From Phocaeicola paurosaccharolyticus JCM 15092 (GTDB taxonomy: Bacteria > Bacteroidota > Bacteroidia > Bacteroidales > Bacteroidaceae), in assembly GCF_000613805.1 (NCBI RefSeq), contig NZ_BAJR01000003.1, forward strand, positions 1 to 64,000: a DNA stretch of 64,000 nt. Direction: 5' to 3'. Shown here piece by piece: positions 15,994-26,527 of this stretch. Below the pieces are notes generated by a model. The model did not search any database and was not told the origin of the DNA. It worked only from the letters and a program-made list of their open reading frames with translations. The position numbers were made by a program, and so were the translations under genes. Positions within the stretch are counted from its first letter, which is position 1. Each line of letters starts with the position of its first letter.

Positions 15994-18303
15994 TTAAGTA
16001 TATTCCCCAGGTGATAGGTTCGTGAACATAATTTTGTTACCGTCGGCAGTTATCCATTCATTATTAAAACCTTCAAGAATATATTGGTATTTTATTCTCT
16101 CAGGCAGAACATATGTCATCGTTGATACTGATACTGAAAAAACGTTTTGGTTGTAATTAAGTTTTAACTCTTTGACATAGTTCAATGGAGTTGTCAATAT
16201 AGTATTACCGTTGTATGTAGAGTCTATTTTTGCCTCCTTGTTGAAGAGGAAAAGATTTGTAAATACAACCTTTGGCGCATTTCTATTATATTTTATGTTC
16301 TGTGGATTGCACCAGCTAAGACCTTGAAGGCCACCTGCTACTATTGTACCATCAAATCTACTTATCAATGAACGAGCATTAAACCTCTGTTTTGGGAAAT
16401 AGTCATCTGATGAATATTCATGGTAGGTGAATGTGTATTTCCCTGTTGTTGGGTCGGTGCCTATAATGATATTACAGATATTTGTATTTGTAGTAATCCA
16501 TATATTTTTGTTGGCATCTTCAATAACAGCATTGATAATTTTATCTTTAAGTTCTTCTACTGGTTCAAAAATCTCATCTGAATTCCTGTTATATACATTT
16601 ATGCCATTCTGCGTAGCTATCCACAATAGTTCTCTGCTATCTTCAAAAATCTGATTGCATACTATACTTGATAACTCTTGATTACCTTTCTTATTCCATA
16701 TTATCCTTTGAAATTTCTTTGTTATAGGAGAAAATTCAGTAATTCCATTTGCTGTAGCAGCATATATCATATTGTTTTTGGATACACAAATAGACGATAC
16801 ATAATCGTTATCAAATCCACTACCTTTTTCTGGATAATAGAAGAATTGATCGTTGTCTGGGTTTAGACATTGCAATCCGTTTCCTAATGTCCCTATCCAT
16901 ATATAGCCATTCATATCTTCGGCTAGTGCCCAAACATTGTTGTTTATTAATGAATTATGATCTTTTTGATCTTTTATGTAATGAGTAAATTTCTTTCCAT
17001 CGAATGAGCCGAGTCCATTCTGAAATGTACCTATCCAAATCTTACCGTTTTTACTCTCAGTTATAGATACTATAGCATCAATTGCAGCATATTTAGAACT
17101 TGAAATATGTGGATATATCTTTTTCTCTTTATTCTTTCCGTCAATATATATTAACCCGTTATTGTCTGTTCCAACCCAAATATTATGTTTTGAATCTTCG
17201 AATAAAATATTAGCATCTGGCGAGAAATTCTTGATGTAATTGAATTCATTCAGATTGTCAAGATCGAACTTGAATATGCTTTCATTATATAGTGATACAC
17301 CTTGTTTGAAAGTGCCTACCCACATGTTACCATCGTCTGCGAAATATAGGCTACTTATATTATTTTGTGATATTGTTTTCTCATCAAATGGGTTGTGGAA
17401 AAGATATTTTATGCTGTGATTCTTTTTGTTTATGATATTAAGGCCATTATATCCTGTAGCAATCCATATCTGCTTTTTGTCATCCTCTTTTATGTCTCTT
17501 ATTCCATTGCAAGAAAGTCTGTAAGAAGAGTCCGTTTTGTCAGTATAATGTTCCCATTTGTTTTCATCTGAATGGAAAACCCAAATTCCCAAATCAATAT
17601 AAGAGTAGAACCAATAATCATTATCAGAGTCAACGAAAACAAGCCTGCTCTCTTTTCCGTTAAATTGTTTGACAAGGAAATCATTTGATGAGAGTCTTTT
17701 CCCGTTGTTTCTATTAAAACATTGAAAGTATCCATTTTCATAAATGCCTATAACACTATTTTTATCTTCCGAGAAACATACTATCCTTGAGCCATCGCTG
17801 AATTTCATTTCAGGAATTAGTATTGTCTTTTTGGTCTTGTAATTGTAGAAATAAGTCCCAATATTATCTCTATAGCACCATATATTTTTCTCTTTGTCGA
17901 TGAACATTAATGAAGGGTCGATAGGTATATTATACTTTTTCTCAAGAATATCTTGTGCAGGATAGAACTTCTCTCTCCTTGGGTCAAAACATGTGTATCT
18001 GTATCTTAATTGCATCCATAGATTACCATATTTGTCTTCCTGAGTCTTCCCAACATAATTGTCAAGATTTGGAGTTGAAATTGCACTGTTAGGATTATAA
18101 TTCTTTATAGTATATCCATTGTATTTGCTTATTCCCCATGATGTAGAAAACCACATGAACCCTTGTGAATCTTTTACTATAGAGGTTACTTGAGTTCCTA
18201 ATAATCCTTGGTTTGTCCATATATGTTTGAAAGAGATATTATTATTTCCAGAAGCAGGTAGATGGAACAGAAAAATAATCAGCAATGATAAGGCACATTT
18301 CAT
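15994..18303 (-). CDS. Hybrid two-component regulator of PUL 1, sensor piece
   Basis: 769 residues: a signal peptide (MKCALSLLIIFLFHLPASG), then two seven-bladed beta-propellers built of repeats such as DSQGFMWFSTSWGISKYNG and ENMNGYIWIGTLGNG-like copies, then most of the Y_Y_Y domain up to FTNLSPGEYT. The stop TAA at 15994-15996 follows directly, while the kinase piece continues as KVKAINSDG in another frame. The periplasmic propellers bind the signal oligosaccharide in intact family members. Reconstructed, the regulator would be about 1,355 residues. It is divergent from the SusC gene at 18618, the normal place for a PUL regulator. Confidence 0.92.
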   Translation of the reverse strand: MKCALSLLIIFLFHLPASGNNNISFKHIWTNQGLLGTQVTSIVKDSQGFMWFSTSWGISKYNGYTIKNYNPNSAISTPNLDNYVGKTQEDKYGNLWMQLRYRYTCFDPRREKFYPAQDILEKKYNIPIDPSLMFIDKEKNIWCYRDNIGTYFYNYKTKKTILIPEMKFSDGSRIVCFSEDKNSVIGIYENGYFQCFNRNNGKRLSSNDFLVKQFNGKESRLVFVDSDNDYWFYSYIDLGIWVFHSDENKWEHYTDKTDSSYRLSCNGIRDIKEDDKKQIWIATGYNGLNIINKKNHSIKYLFHNPFDEKTISQNNISSLYFADDGNMWVGTFKQGVSLYNESIFKFDLDNLNEFNYIKNFSPDANILFEDSKHNIWVGTDNNGLIYIDGKNKEKKIYPHISSSKYAAIDAIVSITESKNGKIWIGTFQNGLGSFDGKKFTHYIKDQKDHNSLINNNVWALAEDMNGYIWIGTLGNGLQCLNPDNDQFFYYPEKGSGFDNDYVSSICVSKNNMIYAATANGITEFSPITKKFQRIIWNKKGNQELSSIVCNQIFEDSRELLWIATQNGINVYNRNSDEIFEPVEELKDKIINAVIEDANKNIWITTNTNICNIIIGTDPTTGKYTFTYHEYSSDDYFPKQRFNARSLISRFDGTIVAGGLQGLSWCNPQNIKYNRNAPKVVFTNLFLFNKEAKIDSTYNGNTILTTPLNYVKELKLNYNQNVFSVSVSTMTYVLPERIKYQYILEGFNNEWITADGNKIMFTNLSPGEYT

Positions 18304-18617
18304 AGTAGTTCATTTAGTTAGCAAGTGCAATATACAAATCTTTTATATTTGGTTTCTACACATTGGCAGAATATTCATCAAGGATGTTTAATCTTAGTGT
18401 TTTTGCGTAAATACCATATAATCAGAATAATAGCTTATGCATTAATAGGATTATAACCAAATGACCCCTAAAAAAGAAACATTTTCACTCGAGGCAATAC
18501 AAACATCCCTTTAATGTAAAACATAAAAAATGTAATAGGAATATGGGATATTTAATTTTACATGAGCGAAAAAATTAAGGCGCTAAAAACCAAATTAACT
18601 TTAAAATTTATTTACTA
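18304..18617. other. Divergent intergenic region between regulator and SusC
   Basis: 314 bases of A+T-rich sequence that must hold the promoters of the hybrid regulator (leftward) and of susC (rightward), and probably the regulator's own binding site. TATATTTG at 18344-18351 matches a plus-strand -7 box but would give a leader of about 260 bases. No clear inverted or direct repeat operator was found by eye. Confidence 0.4.
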
Positions 18618-21600
18618 ATGAAGAAAACAATTATTAAGCGGAGTATCTATTCCTATCTATGGTGTATAGCATGATAATAGGTATGTTATCTCCAGTTATT
18701 GTTCAAGATGCTGAAGCTGCAAATAATGAAGTTGTTTCAGGTATTGTATCATCAGCCGAAAATGAGCCACTTATTGGTGTTTCAGTAACTATTAAGGGAA
18801 CAACAAAAGGTACTGTTACTGATGTAAAAGGTCATTATGTTATCAATGCTAATAGAGGAGATATCCTGGTATTCTCGTATATAGGATACTCAAAAAGAGA
18901 GATAGCTGTTAAGGGTAGTGTGTTGAATGTAACTATGAAAGAGGACACCGAACTACTTAATGAGGTCGTGGTTGTTGGTTATGGTACTATGAAAAGAAGT
19001 GACCTGACTGGTGCTGTAACATCAGTAACTGCAGAAGATATGGCTAAGAGTGTCAATACATCGCTCGACCAGGCTTTGCAAGGAAGAGCTGCTGGTGTTA
19101 ATGTTATCTCAAACTCTGGAGCTCCTGGTGGTGGTATCTCTGTTAGCATCCGTGGTGTGAACTCATTTAATGGTAATGAGCCACTCTATGTAATTGATGG
19201 AATACCTATTTCCGGCCAGTCTAGTGGCAATTCAAGTGCACTATCAAATATCAATCCTTCGGATATTGTAACAATGGAGATTCTTAAGGATGCATCTGCA
19301 ACTGCTATCTATGGAACAAGAGCTGCAAATGGTGTAATTCTTATTACAACAAAACAAGGTAAAGCTGGTGATACAAAAATATCATATGATGGATATTATG
19401 CAATACAGCAATTACCTAAAGAACTTGATGTTCTAAATCTAAGAGAGTATGCTACATATCAGAATCTTCGAGCAGAAGTGATAGGCTTTGGTGCAAGAGA
19501 GGAATTTAAAGACCCTTCACTTTTAGGTGAGGGTACAAACTGGCAGAAGGAGATATTCAGATCGGCTCCAATGCAGAATCATCAGTTAAGTATAACTGGT
19601 GGTAGCCAGAAAACTAGATATGCAGTCATGGCTGGCTATCTCACACAAGATGGTATCGGATTAGGATCCAAGTTCGAAAGATTTTCTCTTCGTGTAAACT
19701 TGGATACCAGCATAAAAAAGTGGCTTAATGTAGGTCTTAATACTTATATAGCAAGACACAAACAGGTGAATACTATAGACAACGGCGGAGTTATTGAGAC
19801 AGCTGTAAGACAGCTTCCTGAAGTTCCAGTACGTAACTCGGATGGTAGCTGGGGAACACAGCAAGAAAATATGTATGGTACATATTTCTCTAATCCGGTA
19901 GCTGACGCACTTTCACGTGAGAATTATAACAAGGGAACAGACTTACAGTTAAGAGGTTATGCTGATATAAATCTATTAAAAGGATTGGTGCTAAAGACTG
20001 AGGCATCAACTAATATTAATTACTATACTGATTATCAGTATACTCCTTTGATGAAACTTGGATATTTTACTCAAGCATCATCTGGTAGTAGAAGTTCAAG
20101 CAACAGCTCTTTTGTTGATTTTAATACATATCTTACTTATAATCTCTCTTTAGTAAAACATAGTTTCTCAGTTATGGCTGGACATGAGTCTCAGGAGAAT
20201 AATAGCGAAAATCTTTCTGGAAGCAGAGATGGTTTTATCTTCAACTCGGTACACGAACTTCAGGTTGGCGATGCAAAATCCGCAAAAAACAGTAGCTCTA
20301 GAAATTCATCTGCTATAGAGTCATATTATGGACGTTTCAACTACAACTATGATAATCGTTACTTGTTGACGGCAACATTACGTCGTGATGGTTCTTCAAA
20401 TTTCTCAGAAAATAACCGTTGGGCTACATTTCCATCAGTTGCCCTTGCTTGGAGAATAAGCAATGAGAAGTTTATGAAAGATGTAAAGTGGATAAATAAC
20501 GTGAAATTAAGATTAGGCTGGGGCATTGTTGGTAACCAATCTATATGGCAGAATTATGCTTATGGTGTAACAATGTCATCATCGGCAACACCAACTGGTC
20601 AAGGTTTTTACCCAGGCAACTATAGCAACTCAGATTTGAAATGGGAGAAGACTAAGGCGTATAATTTGGGCTTAGACCTTAACCTGCTCGACAATAGAAT
20701 AGAATTCATTGCTGATTTTTATCATAAAGATATAAGTAACCTTTTGATGCAGGCATCTCTTCCATCATATGTTGCCGGAGTAATCTCTTCGCCATGGGTA
20801 AATGCAGGTTCTATGACTAATAAAGGTATGGAACTCACATTGAATACTGTCAATATTAGTAAAGGCTCATTTATGTGGAGAAGTGGATTGACCTTCTCAA
20901 TAAATAGAAACGAGGTCACAGGACTTTATACAGAATCATCTGCTCTTGTAGGTGAAATTGGAGGCTTGGCATATTCTTATACTTCAGTTGGAAATCCTGT
21001 AGGACAACTATATGGATATAAAGTAATTGGTATGTTCAAAGATGAATCCGACTTCTATAAGAAAGACAACGTAGGTAATAATTTACTTGATAAAGAGGGT
21101 AATAGAATACCTGTAGCTTTGCCAAAGGATAAGAAAATTGGTGTAAATGAAGTATGGGTAGGTGATTATATGTTCGAGGATAAAAACAACGATGGAGTGA
21201 TTGATGAGAATGACCGTTCTTTCATTGGTAATCCTGAGCCTAAGTTCACTTTTGGTTTCAGTAATACATTTACTTATAAGAATTTTGACTTGAATATATT
21301 CATAAACGGTGTATATGGCAATAAAATATACAATATGTTGCGTCAGAACTACACTAACCCTATGAATAATAGTGGTCTTCTTAAAGAGGCTACACGTATT
21401 GCTGTATTAGAGCTTATAGATCCTAATGGTGCAGCCGATGATATCACTAACGTTAGAGTAAAGAACAGTGATGCATCTGTTCAAAGAATTAATATCACTG
21501 ATGCTAACAACAACAATAGAATGAGTGATAGATTTGTTGAGGATGGCTCTTATTTAAGAATTAAGAATGTCTCTTTAGGGTATACTTTCCCTAAATCTTT

Positions 21601-21784
21601 ATTGACTAAATTCAATATTGAGAATTTACGCATTTATGCAAATGTGCAGAATCTTTACACATTTACAGACTATTCCGGATACGATCCTGAAGTAGGTTCA
21701 TATAATGTATTGTTGAGAAATATCGATAATGCAAGATATCCATCTCAGCGTATTTTCACTTTTGGCGCAAATCTAACATTCTAA
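18618..21784 (+). CDS. SusC/RagA-family TonB-linked outer-membrane transporter of PUL 1 (5' frameshift)
   Basis: About 1,055 residues if read from the ATG at 18618, which gives MKKTIIKRSIYSYLWC, a typical charged signal peptide start. That frame stops at 18672; the rest of the signal (SMIIGMLSPVIVQDAEA) and the whole protein lie in the frame open from 18659, so one base seems lost near 18666-18670. The mature protein has a carboxypeptidase-like domain (VSGIVSSAENEPLIGVSVTIKG), the TonB box/SusC signature (LNEVVVVGYGTMKR), a plug and a 22-strand barrel ending in FTFGANLTF. It forms the pore that imports oligosaccharides captured by SusD. Confidence 0.92.
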
Positions 21785-21796
21785 ATCTTTAAAAAC

Positions 21797-23389
21797 ATGA
21801 AAAGAAATATTAGCTATATATTATTACTGTCACTCTTTACTCTCACATTGGGTTCTTGTAGTGATGACTTTTTGGATAGAACTCCAAAAGGGGCATATAC
21901 AGATGCCGATTTCTATACATCAGCTTCTGCATTGAAAGCGGCAACAGCTCCTCTATATACTAGAGCGTGGTTTGATTACAATCGTTCAGCACTTGCTATT
22001 GGTAGCTGCCGTGCAAATGATTGTTATGGTCAATGGTTCCTTCCTGCATACACTCTTTTCACAATTACAGCATTGGACAATGAAGTTTCAAGTGCTTGGC
22101 AGGCTTTTTATTCTGTTGTGACAATGTCTAATGCTACTATAGAATCAATAAATCAAAAGGCAACAGGTGTAACTGAACAGGAAAAAAATCAAGCAATAGC
22201 TGAGTGCAGGTTAATGCGAGGAATAGCCTACTTTTATCTGCTACGTACTTGGGGCCCTGTAATTCTTTTTGATAATAATGATGTTGTTGTTAAGAACCCA
22301 TTACAGCCACGCCATAAGGAGGCAGATGTTTTCCAATTCATAATAAACGATCTTACTTATGCCGCTGAGAATCTGCCGGCTGTAGCTGATAAAGGAAGAG
22401 CATCCAGCTGGGGTGCTAAAGGCGTTTTGGCTAAAGTATATCTTTCTCGTTCAGGTTGGGATAATGGAGGAACACGCAATCAGGAAGACTTAGACAAGGC
22501 TATTCAATATGCAGCCGATGTATGCAACAATTGCGGACTTAATCTTATTGATTATGAAAATCTGTATAAGTATAAATACAACAATAATGAGGAATCAATG
22601 ATTGCCATGCAATGGGTTCCTAATGGAGAATGGTATGTATGCAACACATTGCTTAGCGACCTTGCATTCAGTACTGATGTTACAGGTGGAGTAAATTGCT
22701 GGAGCAGTCTTAATGGAACAATAGATCTGTTGAGACAGTATGAGAAAGGTGATGCAAAGAGACTTAAAGCCACTTATTTTATAAACAATACATTCTATTC
22801 TTATATAAATATTAAGGATGGTGGATATACTTATGATGGAACAAGCAGTCCTATAAAGAAGGGTGTTCCTGGAGGTCCGGATGATGATAATGACGGTTAT
22901 GTGAAGGTTATGAATTCTCCTCTTAATACTTATATATTGCGATTGGCAGATGTATACCTTACATATGCTGAGGCTTCTTTGGGAAATAACGAGACGCTAT
23001 CTTCCGGTGACGGATTAAAATTCTTTAATAAAGTTCGTAAAAGAGCAGGTTTAGCTGAGAAATCATCTATAAGCTTTGATGACATAATACGTGAAAGAAG
23101 AGTTGAATTTGCAATGGAATATTGTAATTGGTATGACATGGTTAGTTGGTATAAATATAAACCAGAGAAGATGCTTAAATACTTCAATGATCAGAAGAGA
23201 GGATGGACTTGTAATCAGATTACGAAAGATGATTACGGAAATATTGTAATCAATGATGCAGATTTACAAGCGCCTACTACTCCTGTTGTAGTTACTAATG
23301 ATAACATATTCCTTCCTTATCCGGAAAAGGATTTACTACAGAATCCTAGGCTAAAGGAAGAGCCACAGTCATACAATTTTAATAAATGA
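21797..23389 (+). CDS. SusD/RagB-family glycan-binding lipoprotein of PUL 1
   Basis: 530 residues. A lipoprotein signal ends at Cys21 (LTLGSC) followed by SDDF, an acidic stretch like the Bacteroidetes surface-export signal. The SusD fold shows in the TPR-like helices (AECRLMRGIAYFYLLRTWGPV, ASSWGAKGVLAKVYLS) and the C-terminal IIRERRVEFAMEYCNWYDMV motif typical of the family. It sits 12 bases after susC and forms the lid over the SusC pore, holding the glycan at the cell surface. Confidence 0.95.
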   Translation: MKRNISYILLLSLFTLTLGSCSDDFLDRTPKGAYTDADFYTSASALKAATAPLYTRAWFDYNRSALAIGSCRANDCYGQWFLPAYTLFTITALDNEVSSAWQAFYSVVTMSNATIESINQKATGVTEQEKNQAIAECRLMRGIAYFYLLRTWGPVILFDNNDVVVKNPLQPRHKEADVFQFIINDLTYAAENLPAVADKGRASSWGAKGVLAKVYLSRSGWDNGGTRNQEDLDKAIQYAADVCNNCGLNLIDYENLYKYKYNNNEESMIAMQWVPNGEWYVCNTLLSDLAFSTDVTGGVNCWSSLNGTIDLLRQYEKGDAKRLKATYFINNTFYSYINIKDGGYTYDGTSSPIKKGVPGGPDDDNDGYVKVMNSPLNTYILRLADVYLTYAEASLGNNETLSSGDGLKFFNKVRKRAGLAEKSSISFDDIIRERRVEFAMEYCNWYDMVSWYKYKPEKMLKYFNDQKRGWTCNQITKDDYGNIVINDADLQAPTTPVVVTNDNIFLPYPEKDLLQNPRLKEEPQSYNFNK

Positions 23390-23396
23390 TAGTATT

Positions 23397-24869
23397 ATGA
23401 AAAGATATATGAATTTTATATTTACAGGGCTTTTACTTGTGCTCTGTGCAGCTAGCTTCTCATCTTGCTCGGATGATGAAAATGGAGGATTGCCTGAGAT
23501 ATTGAATGTAAGGACTACTGATCCTTCTCTTGTTGACAGTACCTTCGTGAAGACAAATCCAGGTCAGATGATAGTAATAGAGGGTAATAATTTAGGATCA
23601 GCAAGGAAAGTATATATAAATAATCAGGATGTATATTTTAATCCAAATTATGTTACCGATCATAGTATCATCCTTACTATTCCTGCAGATCTGGAACTTA
23701 CTGGTACAAACCCAGATCTTCCTAAAGAGATAAAGGTTGAAAACGATAAAGGAGTAGCTACATTTAGTTTCCATGTACTTTCACCTGCTCCTTTGATTTC
23801 GGGTATAATGATTGAATATCCTGTAAATACAGGCGATGAGATCATAATTAACGGATCGAATTTCTATGAAATAGAGAAGATTATTATGACCGATCAGGAG
23901 GTAAATATTGAGGATATAGATCAAGAGATTACAGGTGTTGAGGTATCAGGTTATGAAGTTAGCTCTGACTATAAGAAAATTACATTCTCCTTGCCTGGTG
24001 GAGTTGCTAAAAAGGGAAATCTTGTCATAATAACAGCTTCAGGCAGAGCATTAGTCCCTTATGCAACATTCGTCCTTCCTCCTACAATAGAGATGGTTAG
24101 CAGTGATATGCCAATAATAGGAAGTGAATTCTTTATTGTCGGCAAGAACTATATTCAAGTTAAGAGTGTAAATATAAACGGTGAATTTGATGTATCAGCA
24201 TCTGATTTGAGAGTCAGCGATACTCGCGATACAATATATGTCACTTTACCAAATGCTCCCACAAAATCAGGTCATATTACAGTTACTGCTGCCGGAGGAG
24301 ATTCCAATAATGATGCTATAACATTCTATCCTATAGAAAATGTGGTATTGAATTATGATGGAATAGGTTACAAATCATGGGGCGCAAGCGAAGTTATTGT
24401 GACTGGTGATGGACAAAAAGCTCCATTTGTTACAACTGGAAATGCAGGAGGCTTTGTTGAGAAAAATGTTGGAGGTTGGAATTACTGGATGGGAAGTATA
24501 GATAACGGCTTGGTATATACTAATGCTGTATCTGATGATACTCCTGTATCAGATTTGGTATTACGATTTGAATGTTTTGTTGCATATCCAATGTACAATA
24601 TAACTATGGAAGTTCTGTTCGGTGGTAACTGGGACAACAAATTTACAGGATATGTACCAAAATCTATTATAACAAAAAATACTGAAGTAGGTAAATGGAT
24701 GACTTGTCAGATTCCTCTTTCATCTTTAGTTGTATCTAGCATAACAAACTATGGACAAGTTAAATCTTTAGGAACAGAACAGGGATTCTTCTCTAAAAAT
24801 GCTTCTGAGGTAGCTGTACCTAATTATGAAGTATATTTTGATAATCTAAGAATTGTGAAGAACAAATGA
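23397..24869 (+). CDS. Surface glycan-binding protein with IPT/TIG domains (SGBP-B-like)
   Basis: 490 residues; lipobox SFSSC with Cys24 followed by SDDE. Immunoglobulin-like IPT/TIG domains fill about residues 35-310 (GQMIVIEGNNLGSARKVYIN, VNTGDEIIINGSNFYEIEKI, IGSEFFIVGKNY). The C-terminal ~170 residues (NVVLNYDGIGYKSWG to VYFDNLRIVK) resemble the glycan-binding domain of SGBP-B, first described for xyloglucan. It lies seven bases after susD and overlaps the GH5 start by four bases, so it is part of the core operon. It should tether polysaccharide at the outer surface. Confidence 0.85.
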   Translation: MKRYMNFIFTGLLLVLCAASFSSCSDDENGGLPEILNVRTTDPSLVDSTFVKTNPGQMIVIEGNNLGSARKVYINNQDVYFNPNYVTDHSIILTIPADLELTGTNPDLPKEIKVENDKGVATFSFHVLSPAPLISGIMIEYPVNTGDEIIINGSNFYEIEKIIMTDQEVNIEDIDQEITGVEVSGYEVSSDYKKITFSLPGGVAKKGNLVIITASGRALVPYATFVLPPTIEMVSSDMPIIGSEFFIVGKNYIQVKSVNINGEFDVSASDLRVSDTRDTIYVTLPNAPTKSGHITVTAAGGDSNNDAITFYPIENVVLNYDGIGYKSWGASEVIVTGDGQKAPFVTTGNAGGFVEKNVGGWNYWMGSIDNGLVYTNAVSDDTPVSDLVLRFECFVAYPMYNITMEVLFGGNWDNKFTGYVPKSIITKNTEVGKWMTCQIPLSSLVVSSITNYGQVKSLGTEQGFFSKNASEVAVPNYEVYFDNLRIVKNK

Positions 24870-26446
24870 TAAAGATGGCAATTTTATATAAGTTCAGGCA
24901 TATTTCTGATCTAGTGGGCAATGCACTATTAATGTTTATAATGTTAAATATATTGTGCTCTTGCAGCGAGAATAGTGATATAGTAGAAATCTATGTAGAT
25001 CAGGAGTATCAAAACTTAGAGTTTAATCAGTTTACAGGGTCTAAGGTTATAGAGATAAAATCATCAGGCGCGTGGAGTGCAAAGGTTGAGGGTAATGCTT
25101 CATGGTGCACATTGTCACATCAAAGTGGTGAGGGTAATCAATATGTAAAAGTATCTGTTGAACCTAATCAAAGTGATGGTGACAGGACTACCTCTGTAAC
25201 GATATCAGCTAGTGGCTCTGAAAATGTTGTCATCAATGTAAAACAATTTAGGAATCAATTGCCTCAGTACGCTGAGGCAATTGAACCTGATGCCACAGGG
25301 ATGAGTAAAGATAAGAGTGCAATGCAGCTTTCGCAATCATTAAAAATGGGATTTAATATTGGTAATACATATGAGGCAATATATACAGATGGCAATGGAT
25401 ATCTCGCGGGTGATGAATCATCATGGGGAAATCCTACTCCAAATGCAATTCTCTTTAAGGCTGTTAAGGCAGATGGATTTGATATCGTGAGGATGCCTTT
25501 ATCTTTCTCGCATAAATTGGTTAAACCAGTAAAGGCTAAAGGGCTGTATACTGATGATACTACCTATGAAATTAAGAAAGAGTGGTTGGATAAAATTGCA
25601 AAATCTGTTGATGAGGCCATAGCTGAAGGACTGTATGTGATGATAAATATCCATTGGGATGGTGGCTGGATGAATCATGTTAATGATAAATATGCATCTG
25701 CAATATATAAGAGATTCGAAGAATATTGGAAACAGATTGCGCTTCGATTCAGAGATTATGACGAGCATCTGATATTTGCAGGAATGAATGAAGTATATGA
25801 TGAAGATAATAATGTTTGGAATGTAACTCCTCCTGAAGAATGCTTCAAGGTGCATAACCAACTGAATCAACTGTTCGTTAATGTGGTAAGAGCGACAGGA
25901 GGTAAAAATTACTATAGATATTTAGTACTTCAATCGTATGTCACAAGCATAGATTATGCGTTATCTAAGTTTGTAATGCCTTTGGATGTCGTAAAAGAGA
26001 GATGCTTTGTTGAGTCTCATTATTACGATCCTTATGATTTTACTATAATGGCCGATGAAGGGTATAAGACTGAATGGGGAAAACCCTTTGCCGAGAGTGG
26101 GGGAACTGTCTCTAATTTCGGACAAGAGGATGGCATGGAGAAAACCATGAAATCTCTCTCTAAGTTCACATCAAACAATATACCTGTAATTATCGGAGAG
26201 TGGGGTTTGGAATATAGAAAGAACTTAGCACCCAAAGAGAAGCTCGATAGGCATATTGATTCTCGAAACTATTATAGTTGGTATATAGTAAAGACATGCT
26301 TAAATAACAAGATTCTTCCAATGAATTGGGACACTGGATATCTGATAAATAGAAGCACAGGAGTAACAAATGATGAGTTGAATCTCAAAGCAATGAATGA
26401 TGCTGTTCAAGGTAAAGAATATTCGTTTTTTTCAATAAATAGGTGA
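24866..26446 (+). CDS. BACON-GH5 endo-glucanase (GH5_4-like), lipoprotein
   Basis: 526 residues; the start ATG overlaps the preceding stop (ATGA). A lipobox ends at LCSC, followed by SEN. A BACON domain covers about 45-130 (GAWSAKVEGNASWCTL, EPNQSDGDRTTSVTISASG). The (beta/alpha)8 GH5 domain begins with MGFNIGNTYEA and ESSWGNP, as in subfamily 4. The acid/base Glu is in FAGMNEVYD and the nucleophile Glu in VIIGEWG. This BACON-GH5_4 layout is that of the Bacteroides ovatus xyloglucanase BoGH5A, so surface endo-cleavage of xyloglucan or a related beta-glucan is likely. It is the last gene of the SusCD operon. Confidence 0.9.
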   Translation: MIKMAILYKFRHISDLVGNALLMFIMLNILCSCSENSDIVEIYVDQEYQNLEFNQFTGSKVIEIKSSGAWSAKVEGNASWCTLSHQSGEGNQYVKVSVEPNQSDGDRTTSVTISASGSENVVINVKQFRNQLPQYAEAIEPDATGMSKDKSAMQLSQSLKMGFNIGNTYEAIYTDGNGYLAGDESSWGNPTPNAILFKAVKADGFDIVRMPLSFSHKLVKPVKAKGLYTDDTTYEIKKEWLDKIAKSVDEAIAEGLYVMINIHWDGGWMNHVNDKYASAIYKRFEEYWKQIALRFRDYDEHLIFAGMNEVYDEDNNVWNVTPPEECFKVHNQLNQLFVNVVRATGGKNYYRYLVLQSYVTSIDYALSKFVMPLDVVKERCFVESHYYDPYDFTIMADEGYKTEWGKPFAESGGTVSNFGQEDGMEKTMKSLSKFTSNNIPVIIGEWGLEYRKNLAPKEKLDRHIDSRNYYSWYIVKTCLNNKILPMNWDTGYLINRSTGVTNDELNLKAMNDAVQGKEYSFFSINR

Positions 26447-26475
26447 CGTTGATTAGGTTTATTATCACAATTGAA

Positions 26476-26508
26476 AAGGCGATATGTACAATTTGTGCAT
26501 ATCGCCTT
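26476..26508. terminator. Bidirectional terminator hairpin
   Basis: AAGGCGATATG (26476-26486) pairs perfectly with 26498-26508, with A and T runs outside the stem. It sits between the convergent GH5 and GH42 genes. Confidence 0.75.
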
Positions 26509-26527
26509 AAACTTTTATGTGGTATGG

